Origin: Jannaschia donghaensis
Lineage (GTDB): Bacteria; Pseudomonadota; Alphaproteobacteria; Rhodobacterales; Rhodobacteraceae
Length of the DNA: 64,000 nucleotides
NCBI RefSeq assembly: GCF_001403795.1
Contig: NZ_CXSU01000005.1
Coordinates: 527,597-591,596 of the forward strand
Direction of reading: 5' to 3'
This document shows, in pieces, positions 16,274-24,804 of this stretch. The notes under the pieces are model-generated. The model worked only from the letters and a program-made list of their open reading frames with translations. It was not told the DNA's origin and did not search any database. The position numbers and the translations under genes were made by a program. Each line of letters opens with the position of its first letter. Positions within the stretch are counted from its first letter, which is position 1.

Positions 16274-17425
16274 CTATTGCGCGGCGGCGATGGCGCGGAA
16301 CATGGCGATGTTCGCCTCCGCCACGCCCGGATCGCGAAAATTGCGATCTGCGGCGTTCATCGCGATCACCACGTCGCGCGCGCGGTCGATGTAGACGAAC
16401 TGACCATAGACACCCTGCGCCATCACCTCGCCCGGGCGCGCGTCGGACGGCATCCACCATTGATAACCATAGCGCATGTCGCCATCGGCCGTCCGCGCGG
16501 ACGGAACGGTGGATAGGTTGACCCACGCCTCTGGCACGATCTGCACGCCGTCCAGCCGCCCGCCCTGCGCCACCATCAGCCCCATGCGGGCATAATCGCG
16601 CGTCGTCATGTTCAGGCCACCCAGGACGAATGCCGTACCCTCCCCGTCGGTCAGGAAATACGCGTCGGCGATGCCCATCGGTCCCGTCAGCCGCTCCGCC
16701 ATCAATTCGGGAATGGGCGTGCCGGTCGCGCCGCGCAGCACCATGCCCAGAACATGCGTGTCCATGGACACGTACTTCATCTGCGCCCCCGGCGTTCGGT
16801 CGCGAACGTCCAGGTCGGCGGTGAATTCGTCCAGCGCGCCGCCCAGGGCGATGACCCGGCCCATCCGGTTTATGTCGCTGTCGGGATCGAAGTAATCCTC
16901 GTTGAAGGCGACGCCCGATTCCATTTGCAGCACGTCCTGCACCGTCGCCCCCGCATAGGCGGACGTGGCCAGCAGGGGGGCGTATTTCTCGACCGTGTCG
17001 GACAGAACGATGCGGCCCTCGCTTACCAGGATGCCCGTCAACAGCGACAGAAAGGATTTGGCGACCGACCAGCTGATCCGCTGATCTGCGGGGCCGGTGT
17101 CCAAGTGGTAGCTTTCGTGCGCGACCCGACCGTTGCGAAGCACGACCAGCCCGGTGATCTGGCGGTCCGCGATCCATGCGTCGGCCCCCGGCGGCAGGGG
17201 CGTGGGGGTGCCGTTCGGGATCGGCGCGCCCGCCTGACCCGCCAGGGGAACCCAGAGAAACGCCCCCCGCATGTTGGAAAAATTGGCGATAATCTTGCCC
17301 GGCGCGAACAGGGTGTTGACTGCGAACAGGCGGCTGATTTCTTCGCGTTTCACCATGGCGAATCCACCGCCTGCCAGAAGCAGCGCAAAAAGCGACAGCC
17401 CGATCCGTTTGATCCATAGCGCCAT
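16274..17425 (-). CDS. Serine hydrolase, class C beta-lactamase-like
   Basis: The 383-residue product starts with a membrane anchor or signal (IGLSLFALLLAGGGFAMV, residues 7-24) and then has a beta-lactamase/penicillin-binding fold: the nucleophile S-x-x-K in WSVAKSFLSLL near residue 120, the second motif KYVSMD (Tyr-x-Ser) near residue 225, and the third element AQGVYGQFVYID near the C-terminus in place of the classic KTG. Such enzymes are esterases, peptidases or lactamases; activity cannot be chosen from sequence. The ATG at 17425 is preceded by GGAGGG. A longer frame to 17860 covers pth and is a shadow. Confidence 0.85.
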   Translation of the reverse strand: MALWIKRIGLSLFALLLAGGGFAMVKREEISRLFAVNTLFAPGKIIANFSNMRGAFLWVPLAGQAGAPIPNGTPTPLPPGADAWIADRQITGLVVLRNGRVAHESYHLDTGPADQRISWSVAKSFLSLLTGILVSEGRIVLSDTVEKYAPLLATSAYAGATVQDVLQMESGVAFNEDYFDPDSDINRMGRVIALGGALDEFTADLDVRDRTPGAQMKYVSMDTHVLGMVLRGATGTPIPELMAERLTGPMGIADAYFLTDGEGTAFVLGGLNMTTRDYARMGLMVAQGGRLDGVQIVPEAWVNLSTVPSARTADGDMRYGYQWWMPSDARPGEVMAQGVYGQFVYIDRARDVVIAMNAADRNFRDPGVAEANIAMFRAIAAAQ

Positions 17426-17486
17426 TGGCAGCCCTCCGATGGCTAGATCATCATGGGGTCGTAGCCCCGGCAAGGTAAGCGATACA

Positions 17487-18182
17487 TTACTTGAACTTCG
17501 CGGCGAGTCTTTGCAGCGGTGAGAGGGTTTCCGCCGGTTTCGGTGCCGGATCGGCCGCTTTGCCGGGTGTGGCCTGCGGCTTGGGCCGGACCTTGTCCCC
17601 CCCGGACGACCGCGGCGGTGCGACGCGAAGCGCGACGGCATTGGTGAACCCCGCGCCGTCGCCCGCCGCCAGTTTCGCGGCCCCATCGCAGATGCCGCGC
17701 AGCAGATCGTCCAGCATCTGACCTTCGGCCTTGGCGAAATCGGACAGGACGTAGCCCGCGACGCGGTCTTTGTGGCCCGGATGCCCGATGCCCAGGCGCA
17801 CGCGGGCGTAATCCGGTCCCAGATGCTGATGGATGGAGCGTAATCCGTTGTGCCCCGCATGCCCGCCGCCCTGTTTCAGACGCAGCTTGCCGGGGGCCAG
17901 ATCCAGCTCGTCGTGGAACACGGTCACGTCGCCCGGCTCCAGCTTGTGAAACCGCATCGCCTCGCCCACCGATTGCCCAGACAGGTTCATGAAGGTCGCG
18001 GGTTTGAGCAGCCAGACCTTCTCGGACCCGAAGCGCACCTCCGCGATCTCGCCCTGGAACTTCGCGCGCCACGGGCCGCCATTCCGGTCCTCCAGAATAC
18101 GGTCCAGGGCCATGAAGCCGATGTTGTGCCGATTGCCAGCGTATTTCGCGCCCGGATTGCCCAGACCGACCCAGAGTTGCAT
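17487..18182 (-). CDS. pth: Peptidyl-tRNA hydrolase
   Basis: Pth cleaves peptidyl-tRNA dropped from stalled ribosomes, releasing tRNA for reuse. The 231-residue product has WVGLGNPGAKYAGNRHNIGF with the catalytic His19, LLKPATFMNLSG, VFHDELDLAPGKLRLKQGGG with the catalytic Asp, and GHNGLRSI. The family is usually about 190 residues; here residues from about 190 on form a Pro/Lys/Ala-rich extension ending in SPLQRLAAKFK. The ATG at 18182 is close to an AGGGA on its strand. In many bacteria pth follows the L25 gene, but here it does not. Confidence 0.95.
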   Translation of the reverse strand: MQLWVGLGNPGAKYAGNRHNIGFMALDRILEDRNGGPWRAKFQGEIAEVRFGSEKVWLLKPATFMNLSGQSVGEAMRFHKLEPGDVTVFHDELDLAPGKLRLKQGGGHAGHNGLRSIHQHLGPDYARVRLGIGHPGHKDRVAGYVLSDFAKAEGQMLDDLLRGICDGAAKLAAGDGAGFTNAVALRVAPPRSSGGDKVRPKPQATPGKAADPAPKPAETLSPLQRLAAKFK

Positions 18183-18298
18183 CGCAATCCCTCCGAATTT
18201 TGCGCCCCACCGCTAAGGCATACCGTCGCGGGGGACCAGAGGGGGGAACCGGTCGCGCAGGCCGTGGTTGACCTTGCGACTTCGCAAAGGGATCAAAC

Positions 18299-18991
18299 AT
18301 GCATATTCTCGTCTACGGGGCCGATGGGGCCACTGGCTCACGGTTGATCGATCAGGCGCTGGCACGGGGCCACCGGGTCCGCGCGTCCGCGCATTCGCTG
18401 TCCGGGAACGAACGACAGGCCGAGGGTCTGGAATGGGTCGCCACCGATCTGATGGACCGCGACGGACCGCAGGGCGACATGGACGGAATCGACGCCGTGC
18501 TCAACGCCGTGGGCATCGACGCAGGGCCCGACACGGTCGTGAACCCGCCCGATCTGCATACGACGGGCACGCGCAACGTCCTTGCCGCGATGCGCGCCGC
18601 CGAAGTCGATCGCCTGATCACCATTTCGGCCACCTTCGTGGAGACGATGGCGCGCGGCCCGATCTGGTTCGAGGCGGCGGCGCGGCTGGGCCTCGCGTCG
18701 ATCTTCGAGCAGATGGGCGAGATGGAAAAAATCCTGCAGGCGACACCCTGGCTACGCTGGACGGCAGTGCGTCCCGGCTGGCTGCTGGACGAAGCGGCAT
18801 CGGGCGATTTTCAGGTGTTCGACGATGTGATCCCGGAAGACTTGATCCGCACCCGTACGGGCGACCTGGCGGCGTTCATGCTCGACTGCGCGGAGGGCGA
18901 TCTTCACGTGCGCGAAACCCCGGCCATCTCTCGGCCCGAACCGGCGGAGAAGTCGGGGCCCGACGCGGTGCTCAAGGAGATGATGGGGTAA
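18299..18991 (+). CDS. NAD(P)-binding Rossmann-fold protein (NmrA/SDR-like)
   Basis: The 230-residue product starts with the nucleotide-binding motif LVYGADGATGSRLIDQALARGH (G-x-x-G-x-x-G, residues 7-13), followed by DAVLNAVGIDAG and TTGTRNVLAAMRAAEVDRLI, the layout of extended or atypical short-chain dehydrogenases that sense or reduce with NAD(P)H. There is no obvious Tyr-x-x-x-Lys catalytic pair, so it may bind rather than oxidise. AAGGGA lies eight bases before the ATG. It is divergent from pth and stands alone. Confidence 0.78.
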   Translation: MHILVYGADGATGSRLIDQALARGHRVRASAHSLSGNERQAEGLEWVATDLMDRDGPQGDMDGIDAVLNAVGIDAGPDTVVNPPDLHTTGTRNVLAAMRAAEVDRLITISATFVETMARGPIWFEAAARLGLASIFEQMGEMEKILQATPWLRWTAVRPGWLLDEAASGDFQVFDDVIPEDLIRTRTGDLAAFMLDCAEGDLHVRETPAISRPEPAEKSGPDAVLKEMMG

Positions 18992-19071
18992 CGCGGGATC
19001 CGCTGTGCGGACGAACCTGCCGGTCGAGTTTACTCGGTAATGGCATTATGTGAATTTTAGTCTGTTTCAGA

Positions 19072-19833
19072 TCAGCCGCCGTCACCCGGCGGGGGCTGAT
19101 CGCCGCGGCCACCGATGAAGTCGCTTGAAACCGTGCCTTTGAAACAGCGCGGGAAGAACGGGTAGGTATCGGTCGCGAAATAGACGTATTGCCCGTCGAG
19201 CAGTGCCCCATTGCACTCATCCAAAGTGCCGGACTGCGCAACATATTCATAATCTTGCTCATAGGTGCCGTCATGTACGCCACCTGGACCTGAGTCGCGC
19301 TCCCCACTTTTCAATTGCCAGGACGACTGCGCCTGGTCGCCCATGTAGTGAATTTCGAACCCGTCCGCAGCATAGCCGAAGAGCGTGCTTTCAAGCTGGC
19401 TCGTCACCGCAGAGGGAATGCCGTGATAATGGTACATACCCTGACCGTCCACATGCGCGTTCTGGGCATCCATGATCAGCCCGCCCATACCTTCGACATT
19501 CCATCCCGAGGATGGATCGCGCGAATACCCGCGCTCCGACGTTGCATCGTAGTATTCCGCAGTGCCCGGACGCAGTGGAATTCCGGTCAGCGTAATGCCA
19601 GACACACGGGCGCCGCGGGTGATGGTATCTGTGAGTCCGGGCGTGGCATCCATGCAGAACCTATGATCCTGCTCTTCCACCGTGGCGCCGGCCCGCCATG
19701 GTCCGGTTTCGTGATCGGGCACTCCGTTAGATGCGATACAGCGCTGATCCCCATCTACCGTGATGGTCACATGCGCTTGAACCGCACCGCCGGTCAAAAG
19801 CGTTAGAGCGAGCGTGGTGCCGAGTGTCTTCAT
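19072..19833 (-). CDS. YHYH-domain secreted protein
   Basis: The 253-residue product has a signal peptide (MKTLGTTLALTLLTGGAVQA) and a domain with the namesake Tyr-His-Tyr-His in GQGMYHYHGIPS near residue 140, followed by LFGYAADGFEIHYMG and a C-terminal DTYPFFPRCFKG. YHYH proteins are extracellular or periplasmic, probably metal-binding through the histidines, with no firmly known reaction. The ATG at 19833 follows CGGAGGACC on its strand; the extra 40 residues of the longer frame are not coding. The gene appears somewhat less G+C-rich than its neighbours, which may indicate transfer. It is not in an operon. Confidence 0.8.
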   Translation of the reverse strand: MKTLGTTLALTLLTGGAVQAHVTITVDGDQRCIASNGVPDHETGPWRAGATVEEQDHRFCMDATPGLTDTITRGARVSGITLTGIPLRPGTAEYYDATSERGYSRDPSSGWNVEGMGGLIMDAQNAHVDGQGMYHYHGIPSAVTSQLESTLFGYAADGFEIHYMGDQAQSSWQLKSGERDSGPGGVHDGTYEQDYEYVAQSGTLDECNGALLDGQYVYFATDTYPFFPRCFKGTVSSDFIGGRGDQPPPGDGG

Positions 19834-20039
19834 GAGGTCCTCCGAAAGCTTGTGTCCAACTCTCACGGGCCCGAACGGAATTTCCGTCGTATTTTTGGAT
19901 CGGCGGATATGGATGCGCCGAAAGCCGCTCACCATGGCCTCTGCCGCATTCATTAATCCGGCCTCCAGTCGGACCTTTGCCGTGCCTCGGTGTCACCTTC
20001 CGAGAGGCAAGCATCCACTGGGGGCAGGCACCAAGCGGC

Positions 20040-21890
20040 TTAGCCCTCCAGCGCCTCCAACTCGTCGATGAAGCCTTCGATCATCGACAGACCCTTGTCC
20101 CAGAATGCCGGGTCGCTTGCGTCCAGGCCGAACGGGGCAAGAAGTTCCTTGTGGTGCTTCGACCCGCCCGCCTTGAGCATGTCGAAGTACTTTTCCTGGA
20201 ATCCCTCGGGCGCATCTTCGTAGGCGGCGTAAAGCGCGTTCACCAACCCGTCGCCGAACGCATAGGCATAGACGTAGAACGGCGAGTGCACAAAGTGCGG
20301 GATATAGGCCCAGAAGTGTTCGTAGCCTTCCATGTACTCGAACACCGGGCCAAGGCTTTCCGCCTGCACCGACATCCACAGCGCGTCGATGTCTTCGGGC
20401 GTCAACTCCCCTTCGCGGCGGGCGGCGTGCAGCTTGCACTCGAAGTCGTAGAAGGCGATCTGGCGGACGACGGTGTTGATCATGTCCTCCACCTTACCGG
20501 CGAGCATGACCTTGCGCTGCGCATCGTCCTTGGCCCCGTCGAGCATGGCCCGGAAGGTCAGCATCTCGCCGAACACCGACGCCGTTTCGGCCAATGTCAG
20601 GGGCGTCGACGACAGCATCTCGCCTTGCCCTGCGGCCAGCACCTGATGGACGCCGTGCCCCAACTCATGCGCCAGCGTCATCACGTCGCGCGGTTTGCCC
20701 AGGTAGTTCAGCATCACGTAAGGGTGCACGGTCGTCACGGTCGGGTGGGCAAAAGCGCCCGGGGCCTTGCCCGGTTTCACGCCCGCATCGATCCAGCCGT
20801 CGGTGAAGAACGGCTCGGCCAGCTTGGCCATTTCCGGATCGAACCCGGCGTAGGCGTCCATGACGGTCTTGCGGGCTTCCTCCCAGCCGACCAGGCGCGT
20901 TTCCTCCATCGGCAGGGGGGCGTTGCGGTCCCAGACTTGCAGGGTGTCGAGGCCGAGCCATTTTGCCTTCAGCTTGTAGTAGCGGTGCGACAGGCGCGGA
21001 TAGGCCGCGACCACGGCGTCGCGCAGCGCCTCCACGACCTCAGGCTCCACGTGGTTGGCCAGATGGCGGCCCGATTGCGGCGTCGGAAGCCCGCGCCAGC
21101 GGTCCCCGATCTCTTTCTCTTTGGCCAGCGTGTTATGGACACGGGCGAAGGTACGGACATTCTTGCCGAAAACCTCGGCCAGCGCGCGGGCACCGGCCTC
21201 GCGTTTGGACCGGTCCTGATCGGTCAGGAAGTTGAGCGTGGCCTCGATACCCAGCTCCTCGCCCATGACGTCGAAGGTCAGTCCCGCGATCGTCTCGTCG
21301 AACAGTTTGTTCCACGCCGACGCCCCGACGACCGACGCATCGTGCAGGAATTTCTCCAATTCGTCGGACAGCTGATAGGGCTTCATCGCCCGCAATCGGT
21401 CCAATGCAGGGCGGTAGCGTGCCAGATCGGCATTGGCCGCCATCATCGCCTCATAGGTGGAATCCTCGATGCGGTTGAACTCCAGCGAGAAGAACACCAG
21501 CGGCGTGGTGTATTCCGTCAGCTTGCCTTCACAGTCGGACATGAACTTGGCGCGGTCGCCGTCGGTCGTGACCTGGTAGTAGCGCAGGCCCGCGAACGAC
21601 ATGATGCGGCCCGCGATCTCGTCGATTTTCTCGTTGCGCTGAATGCAGCGCAACATCTCATCCGCGGACAGGTCGGCCAGCTTGCCTTCGTAATCGGCGG
21701 CGAAGGCGGCGCATTCCGTCTCCAGCCATGCCATATCGCGGGTCAGCTCCGGCGCGTCTTCCCCGGCATAAAGATCCGTCAGGTCCCATTCCGGCAGATC
21801 GCCCAGCGGCTCCCCTCCGGCGGGGGTCGCGTTGGCATCGCGGGGCAGAGGAGTGTTCAGGGTCGTCAGGCTGGCGGGAAAAGGGGTCAT
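20040..21890 (-). CDS. pepF: M3-family oligoendopeptidase
   Basis: The 616-residue product is a zinc metallopeptidase of the M3 family, oligoendopeptidase F type, which cleaves short peptides in the cytoplasm. The zinc motif H-E-x-x-H is visible as LAHELGHGVHQ around residue 405, and the C-terminal catalytic region includes FVHSPFYVYAYAFGDGLVNALYA. The length fits the family. The start at 21890 (MTPFPASLTTL) has a GAGG upstream; an alternative at 21941 adds 17 residues that look like leader. No regulatory elements are evident. It is followed by ygfZ on the same strand after 66 bases toward its 5' side. Confidence 0.92.
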   Translation of the reverse strand: MTPFPASLTTLNTPLPRDANATPAGGEPLGDLPEWDLTDLYAGEDAPELTRDMAWLETECAAFAADYEGKLADLSADEMLRCIQRNEKIDEIAGRIMSFAGLRYYQVTTDGDRAKFMSDCEGKLTEYTTPLVFFSLEFNRIEDSTYEAMMAANADLARYRPALDRLRAMKPYQLSDELEKFLHDASVVGASAWNKLFDETIAGLTFDVMGEELGIEATLNFLTDQDRSKREAGARALAEVFGKNVRTFARVHNTLAKEKEIGDRWRGLPTPQSGRHLANHVEPEVVEALRDAVVAAYPRLSHRYYKLKAKWLGLDTLQVWDRNAPLPMEETRLVGWEEARKTVMDAYAGFDPEMAKLAEPFFTDGWIDAGVKPGKAPGAFAHPTVTTVHPYVMLNYLGKPRDVMTLAHELGHGVHQVLAAGQGEMLSSTPLTLAETASVFGEMLTFRAMLDGAKDDAQRKVMLAGKVEDMINTVVRQIAFYDFECKLHAARREGELTPEDIDALWMSVQAESLGPVFEYMEGYEHFWAYIPHFVHSPFYVYAYAFGDGLVNALYAAYEDAPEGFQEKYFDMLKAGGSKHHKELLAPFGLDASDPAFWDKGLSMIEGFIDELEALEG

Positions 21891-21956
21891 CGGGGCCTCG
21901 GGTGTGATTTCACGACATAGGTATGGCCGCCGCCCCGGCACGGCAACCGGGTGGGA

Positions 21957-22667
21957 TCAATCCAAGGCAAGCGGTCCGGCGTCCGTCTCCATCCCGTCGG
22001 CCCGATCGAAGCGCAGATACGCCAGCGCGCGGTCGCCCGACACGGTATGGACGGTGCCGGCATCACGTCCGGCGTTGGTGATGCCGGCCCCCGGCACGAC
22101 GGCACCGCGCACCCGGACCAACCCTTTGCGCAGCTCGGTCTTGTGTTTCATTCGCGCGACGATCTCTTGCCCCACGAAGCAGCCCTTGCGGAAATCGACG
22201 CCGCCCAGACGCTCGAACCCCATTTCCAGGATGTAACTTTCGCCCGGAATCAGCTCGATCCCGCTCTCGGGCACGATGTTCGCCACGCGCACCGCATCCC
22301 AGTCGACACCATCCCCCCCGGTTGCGCCATAGTGCCGCCAGCCCATACCGGGGCGGGGGTCGGCCATCGCTCCATCGGGCATGTCATCCAGTCCCCGCGC
22401 AACGGTCAGCCCCGCATCTTCGACCGCGACCTTGGAGCGCAGGCGGTACATCGTCAGCCGCTGCGCCAGACCGGCGGCGAAATCGGTGGCAACATCCAGA
22501 TAGAGCGCATCGGCGTCGCGGAACGTCAGGAAATCCGCCAGATACTTGCCCTGCGGCGTCAGCAGCGCGGCATAGCCCAGCCCCGTCTCGGGCACGTCCC
22601 GTGTCAGCAGGCCGTGGAGGAATTTTTCCCGGTCGTCGCCGGACACTCGGAGGAGGGTGCGTTTCAT
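21957..22667 (-). CDS. ygfZ: Iron-sulfur cluster assembly/repair folate-binding protein YgfZ
   Basis: YgfZ (COG0354, related to mitochondrial IBA57) is a tetrahydrofolate-binding protein that helps maturation of some 4Fe-4S enzymes. The 236-residue product carries the family signature K-G-C-[FY]-x-G-Q-E, seen as DFRKGCFVGQEIVARM near residue 173, and the aminomethyltransferase-like fold elements LLTPQGKYLADFLTFR. The ATG at 22667 follows GGAGG. A longer start at 22718 is unlikely. The 4Fe-4S photolyase in this window could be a client, but this is only a guess from content. Confidence 0.92.
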   Translation of the reverse strand: MKRTLLRVSGDDREKFLHGLLTRDVPETGLGYAALLTPQGKYLADFLTFRDADALYLDVATDFAAGLAQRLTMYRLRSKVAVEDAGLTVARGLDDMPDGAMADPRPGMGWRHYGATGGDGVDWDAVRVANIVPESGIELIPGESYILEMGFERLGGVDFRKGCFVGQEIVARMKHKTELRKGLVRVRGAVVPGAGITNAGRDAGTVHTVSGDRALAYLRFDRADGMETDAGPLALD

Positions 22668-22774
22668 GGGACACAGATGGGGCAACCGGACGACCGCGCC
22701 AACCCCCCGCCCGCACACATTGACCCCGCACCGTGCCGGGCGTAGCGATTTGCGAACTCAGAACAGGAGCTTCC

Positions 22775-23989
22775 ATGTCGCTGTCCCACGGTCCCCAGAC
22801 GCTGGCCATTCCCGGTCCCTCGATCATCCCGGACCGGGTGCTGCGCGCGATGCACCGCCCGTCGCCGAACATCTACGTCGGGCCACTGGTGGATCTGACC
22901 CATTCGCTGATCCCGGACCTGAAGACGGTGGCGCAGACCGATCACAACGCGACGATCTACATCGGCAACGGCCACGCCGCGTGGGAGGCGTCGCTGGCCA
23001 ACACGCATGCCAAAGGGGATCTGGTGCTGGTGCCGCGGACAGGCACCTTTGCCGACGGCTGGGCCGAGGTGGCGCGTTGCATGGGCATCCGCACGGAAAT
23101 GCTCGATTTCGGCAACCGCGACGCAATGGACCCGGCGGCCATCGGTCAACGGCTGCGCGAGGATACGGGCCACGAGATCAAGTCGGTGCTTTGCGTCCAC
23201 GTCGACACCTCGTCGTCGATCAAGGCCGACCTGAAAGCCATCCGGGCTGAAATCGACGCGGCCGGCCACCCCGCACTGCTGCACGCGGACTGCATGGCCA
23301 GCCTGGGCTGCGACGAGATGCGGATGGACGATTGGGGCGTCGATGTCGCCTTCGCCGGCTGCCAGAAGGGTCTGATGACGCCCGCTGGTATGGCCTTCGT
23401 CTTTTACAACGACCGGGCGGCGAAGGCGCGCGAACGCTCGGACCTTGCGACGTTCTACTGGGATTGGACGCCGCGCACCGACCCGGAGATCTATTTCCGT
23501 TATTTTCAGGGCACCGGCCCGACCCATCATCTCTACGGCCTGCGCGAATCTCTCGACATGATCGTCCACGAGGAGGGGATCGAGAACGTCTGGACGCGTC
23601 ACGCGACCCTCGCCGCGGCCCTGCATGCGGCGTTCGATCGTTGGGAAGATCATGGTACCAATGGTGCGGGTCTGGAGTTGAACGTCCGCGACCCTGCCAT
23701 CCGGTCGAATGCGGTCACCTCCGTCCGCTTGCCGGAACATGGGACCGATCTGCGCATGTGGTGCGAGGATCATATGGGCCTGACCCTCGGCATCGGTCTG
23801 GGCATGGCCCCGAATGGCGACCGGATGACGAACGGCTTCTTCCGGGTTGGGCACATGGGCCATGTCTCGGGACATTCGATGCTGGGCACGCTGGCGTCCA
23901 TCGATGCGGGCCTCAAGGCGCTGAACGTGCCCCACGGGACCGGCGCGTTGGAGGCCGCAAGCGCCGTAATCGCTGGAAAAGACAGGTGA
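22775..23989 (+). CDS. Serine/alanine-glyoxylate aminotransferase-family protein
   Basis: The 404-residue product is a fold-type I pyridoxal phosphate enzyme of the alanine-glyoxylate / serine-glyoxylate aminotransferase family. It has AIPGPSIIPDRVLRAM at the start, GNGHAAWEASL (phosphate-binding loop), the aspartate-containing LLHADCMASLG and the cofactor lysine in FAGCQKGLMTPAG near residue 205. It probably moves an amino group between glyoxylate or pyruvate and serine or alanine; the exact donor is not clear. The ATG at 22775 follows ACAGGAGC. It diverges from ygfZ. A glyoxylate/hydroxypyruvate reductase-like gene 2 kb downstream (25932-26861) could act on the same pool. Confidence 0.83.
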   Translation: MSLSHGPQTLAIPGPSIIPDRVLRAMHRPSPNIYVGPLVDLTHSLIPDLKTVAQTDHNATIYIGNGHAAWEASLANTHAKGDLVLVPRTGTFADGWAEVARCMGIRTEMLDFGNRDAMDPAAIGQRLREDTGHEIKSVLCVHVDTSSSIKADLKAIRAEIDAAGHPALLHADCMASLGCDEMRMDDWGVDVAFAGCQKGLMTPAGMAFVFYNDRAAKARERSDLATFYWDWTPRTDPEIYFRYFQGTGPTHHLYGLRESLDMIVHEEGIENVWTRHATLAAALHAAFDRWEDHGTNGAGLELNVRDPAIRSNAVTSVRLPEHGTDLRMWCEDHMGLTLGIGLGMAPNGDRMTNGFFRVGHMGHVSGHSMLGTLASIDAGLKALNVPHGTGALEAASAVIAGKDR

Positions 23990-24021
23990 TCCGACATCGT
24001 TCATCATTTGGAAAGACAAGT

Positions 24022-24036
24022 TAACGCCGCGTTAAC
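24022..24036 (+). promoter_or_regulatory. Putative CtrA-binding site
   Basis: TTAACGCCGCGTTAA at 24022-24036 matches exactly the CtrA consensus TTAA-N7-TTAA known from Caulobacter and other Alphaproteobacteria, and is part of the larger dyad GTTAACG-CCG-CGTTAAC (24021-24037). It lies 101 bases before the likely start of the small membrane protein at 24138. CtrA, if present in this organism, is not encoded in the window. I found no second copy in the window by eye. Confidence 0.5.
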
Positions 24037-24137
24037 ATCTTGGGAATGCCCGATTCCTGCCCGTTTCCTCTGTTTGATCTGATCTTCGAGAGCACTCCTC
24101 CGCGATGGCGGGGTCGCAGCGGAGGGTCGAAGGCAGG

Positions 24138-24506
24138 ATGAAAGCGGACATAACAGCGAAACACCCAAACAGGTTCGTGCAGATGATCCTCGCGGTCATG
24201 CCGTCCAAATCCCTGGTCGCCGCCTGTTTCTTGGGCCTGATGTGGGGGCCCATCCTCGTGTCCGTGCTCGATGCGATGAACCTCGTTTCCCGGTCGGACG
24301 CCGCCCGGATCGAAGCTGGCACAGATGATCCGGCCCTGTCGCGAACGGTCCAGCCTGAGACGGATGTTCCTGCAGCCCAACCGTTCGAAGCGACGCATCT
24401 TGTCCCTGCATCTCTTGGTCCATCGGTCGAAATCGCCGGGGGCCGCTCCCTGACGCAACCTCGTGAATTACTCGATCCCTTAATGACGGGTGATCCGCAG
24501 GGCTGA
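24138..24506 (+). CDS. Hypothetical small membrane protein with possible CtrA site upstream
   Basis: The 122-residue product has one hydrophobic segment, SLVAACFLGLMWGPILVSVL, at about residues 24-43, flanked by a basic N-terminus (MKADITAKHPNRF) and an acidic, proline-rich tail. A single-pass inner-membrane protein is likely. I chose the ATG at 24138 after an AGGCAGG; an ATG at 24105 is possible but has no better site. I recognise no family. The only regulatory clue is the TTAA-N7-TTAA box at 24022-24036. Its stop is one base from the convergent gene. Confidence 0.5.
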   Translation: MKADITAKHPNRFVQMILAVMPSKSLVAACFLGLMWGPILVSVLDAMNLVSRSDAARIEAGTDDPALSRTVQPETDVPAAQPFEATHLVPASLGPSVEIAGGRSLTQPRELLDPLMTGDPQG

Positions 24507-24507
24507 C

Positions 24508-24753
24508 CTACCCGTTGTTGCGACGCCGGGCCAAAACGTCCCGGACGCGCGCATCCCAAGCGGCTTCGGCCGCGGCGCGGCGCAGACTCCAGCGTCTGAT
24601 CCCCAAGTGCAGGATCGCCCCGATCGCAAGCGCCATCGGATAACCCCAGACCCCCCAGATCAGGATCAAGGTCGTCAGCAGAATCAGGTAGAACGTGCCC
24701 AGAAAGGCATTGGTGTAATCCTGAACCCGCTCCAGTCGTCCGTCGTCGCGCAT
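24508..24753 (-). CDS. Hypothetical small two-span membrane protein
   Basis: The 81-residue product has a long hydrophobic region (about residues 17-50, LGTFYLILLTTLILIWGVWG and YPMALAIGAILHLGI) that can form two closely spaced membrane helices, and a basic C-terminal helix (RRWSLRRAAAEAAW). The gene has a clean AGGAGG upstream of its ATG and good codon use, so it is probably real. I know no function. It is convergent with the gene at 24138-24506 and lies 51 bases downstream, on the other side, of the HisC-like gene's stop. Confidence 0.6.
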   Translation of the reverse strand: MRDDGRLERVQDYTNAFLGTFYLILLTTLILIWGVWGYPMALAIGAILHLGIRRWSLRRAAAEAAWDARVRDVLARRRNNG

Positions 24754-24804
24754 CGCCCGCCTCCTGTCGGGTCAGAGTGTAACGCAGTCACGCCGTCAGG
24801 AAAG

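Noticed and set aside
19834-20039. Possible terminator or small RNA between the YHYH and M3 peptidase genes
   Set aside because: I found no stem with a uridine tract and no conserved-looking element by eye.
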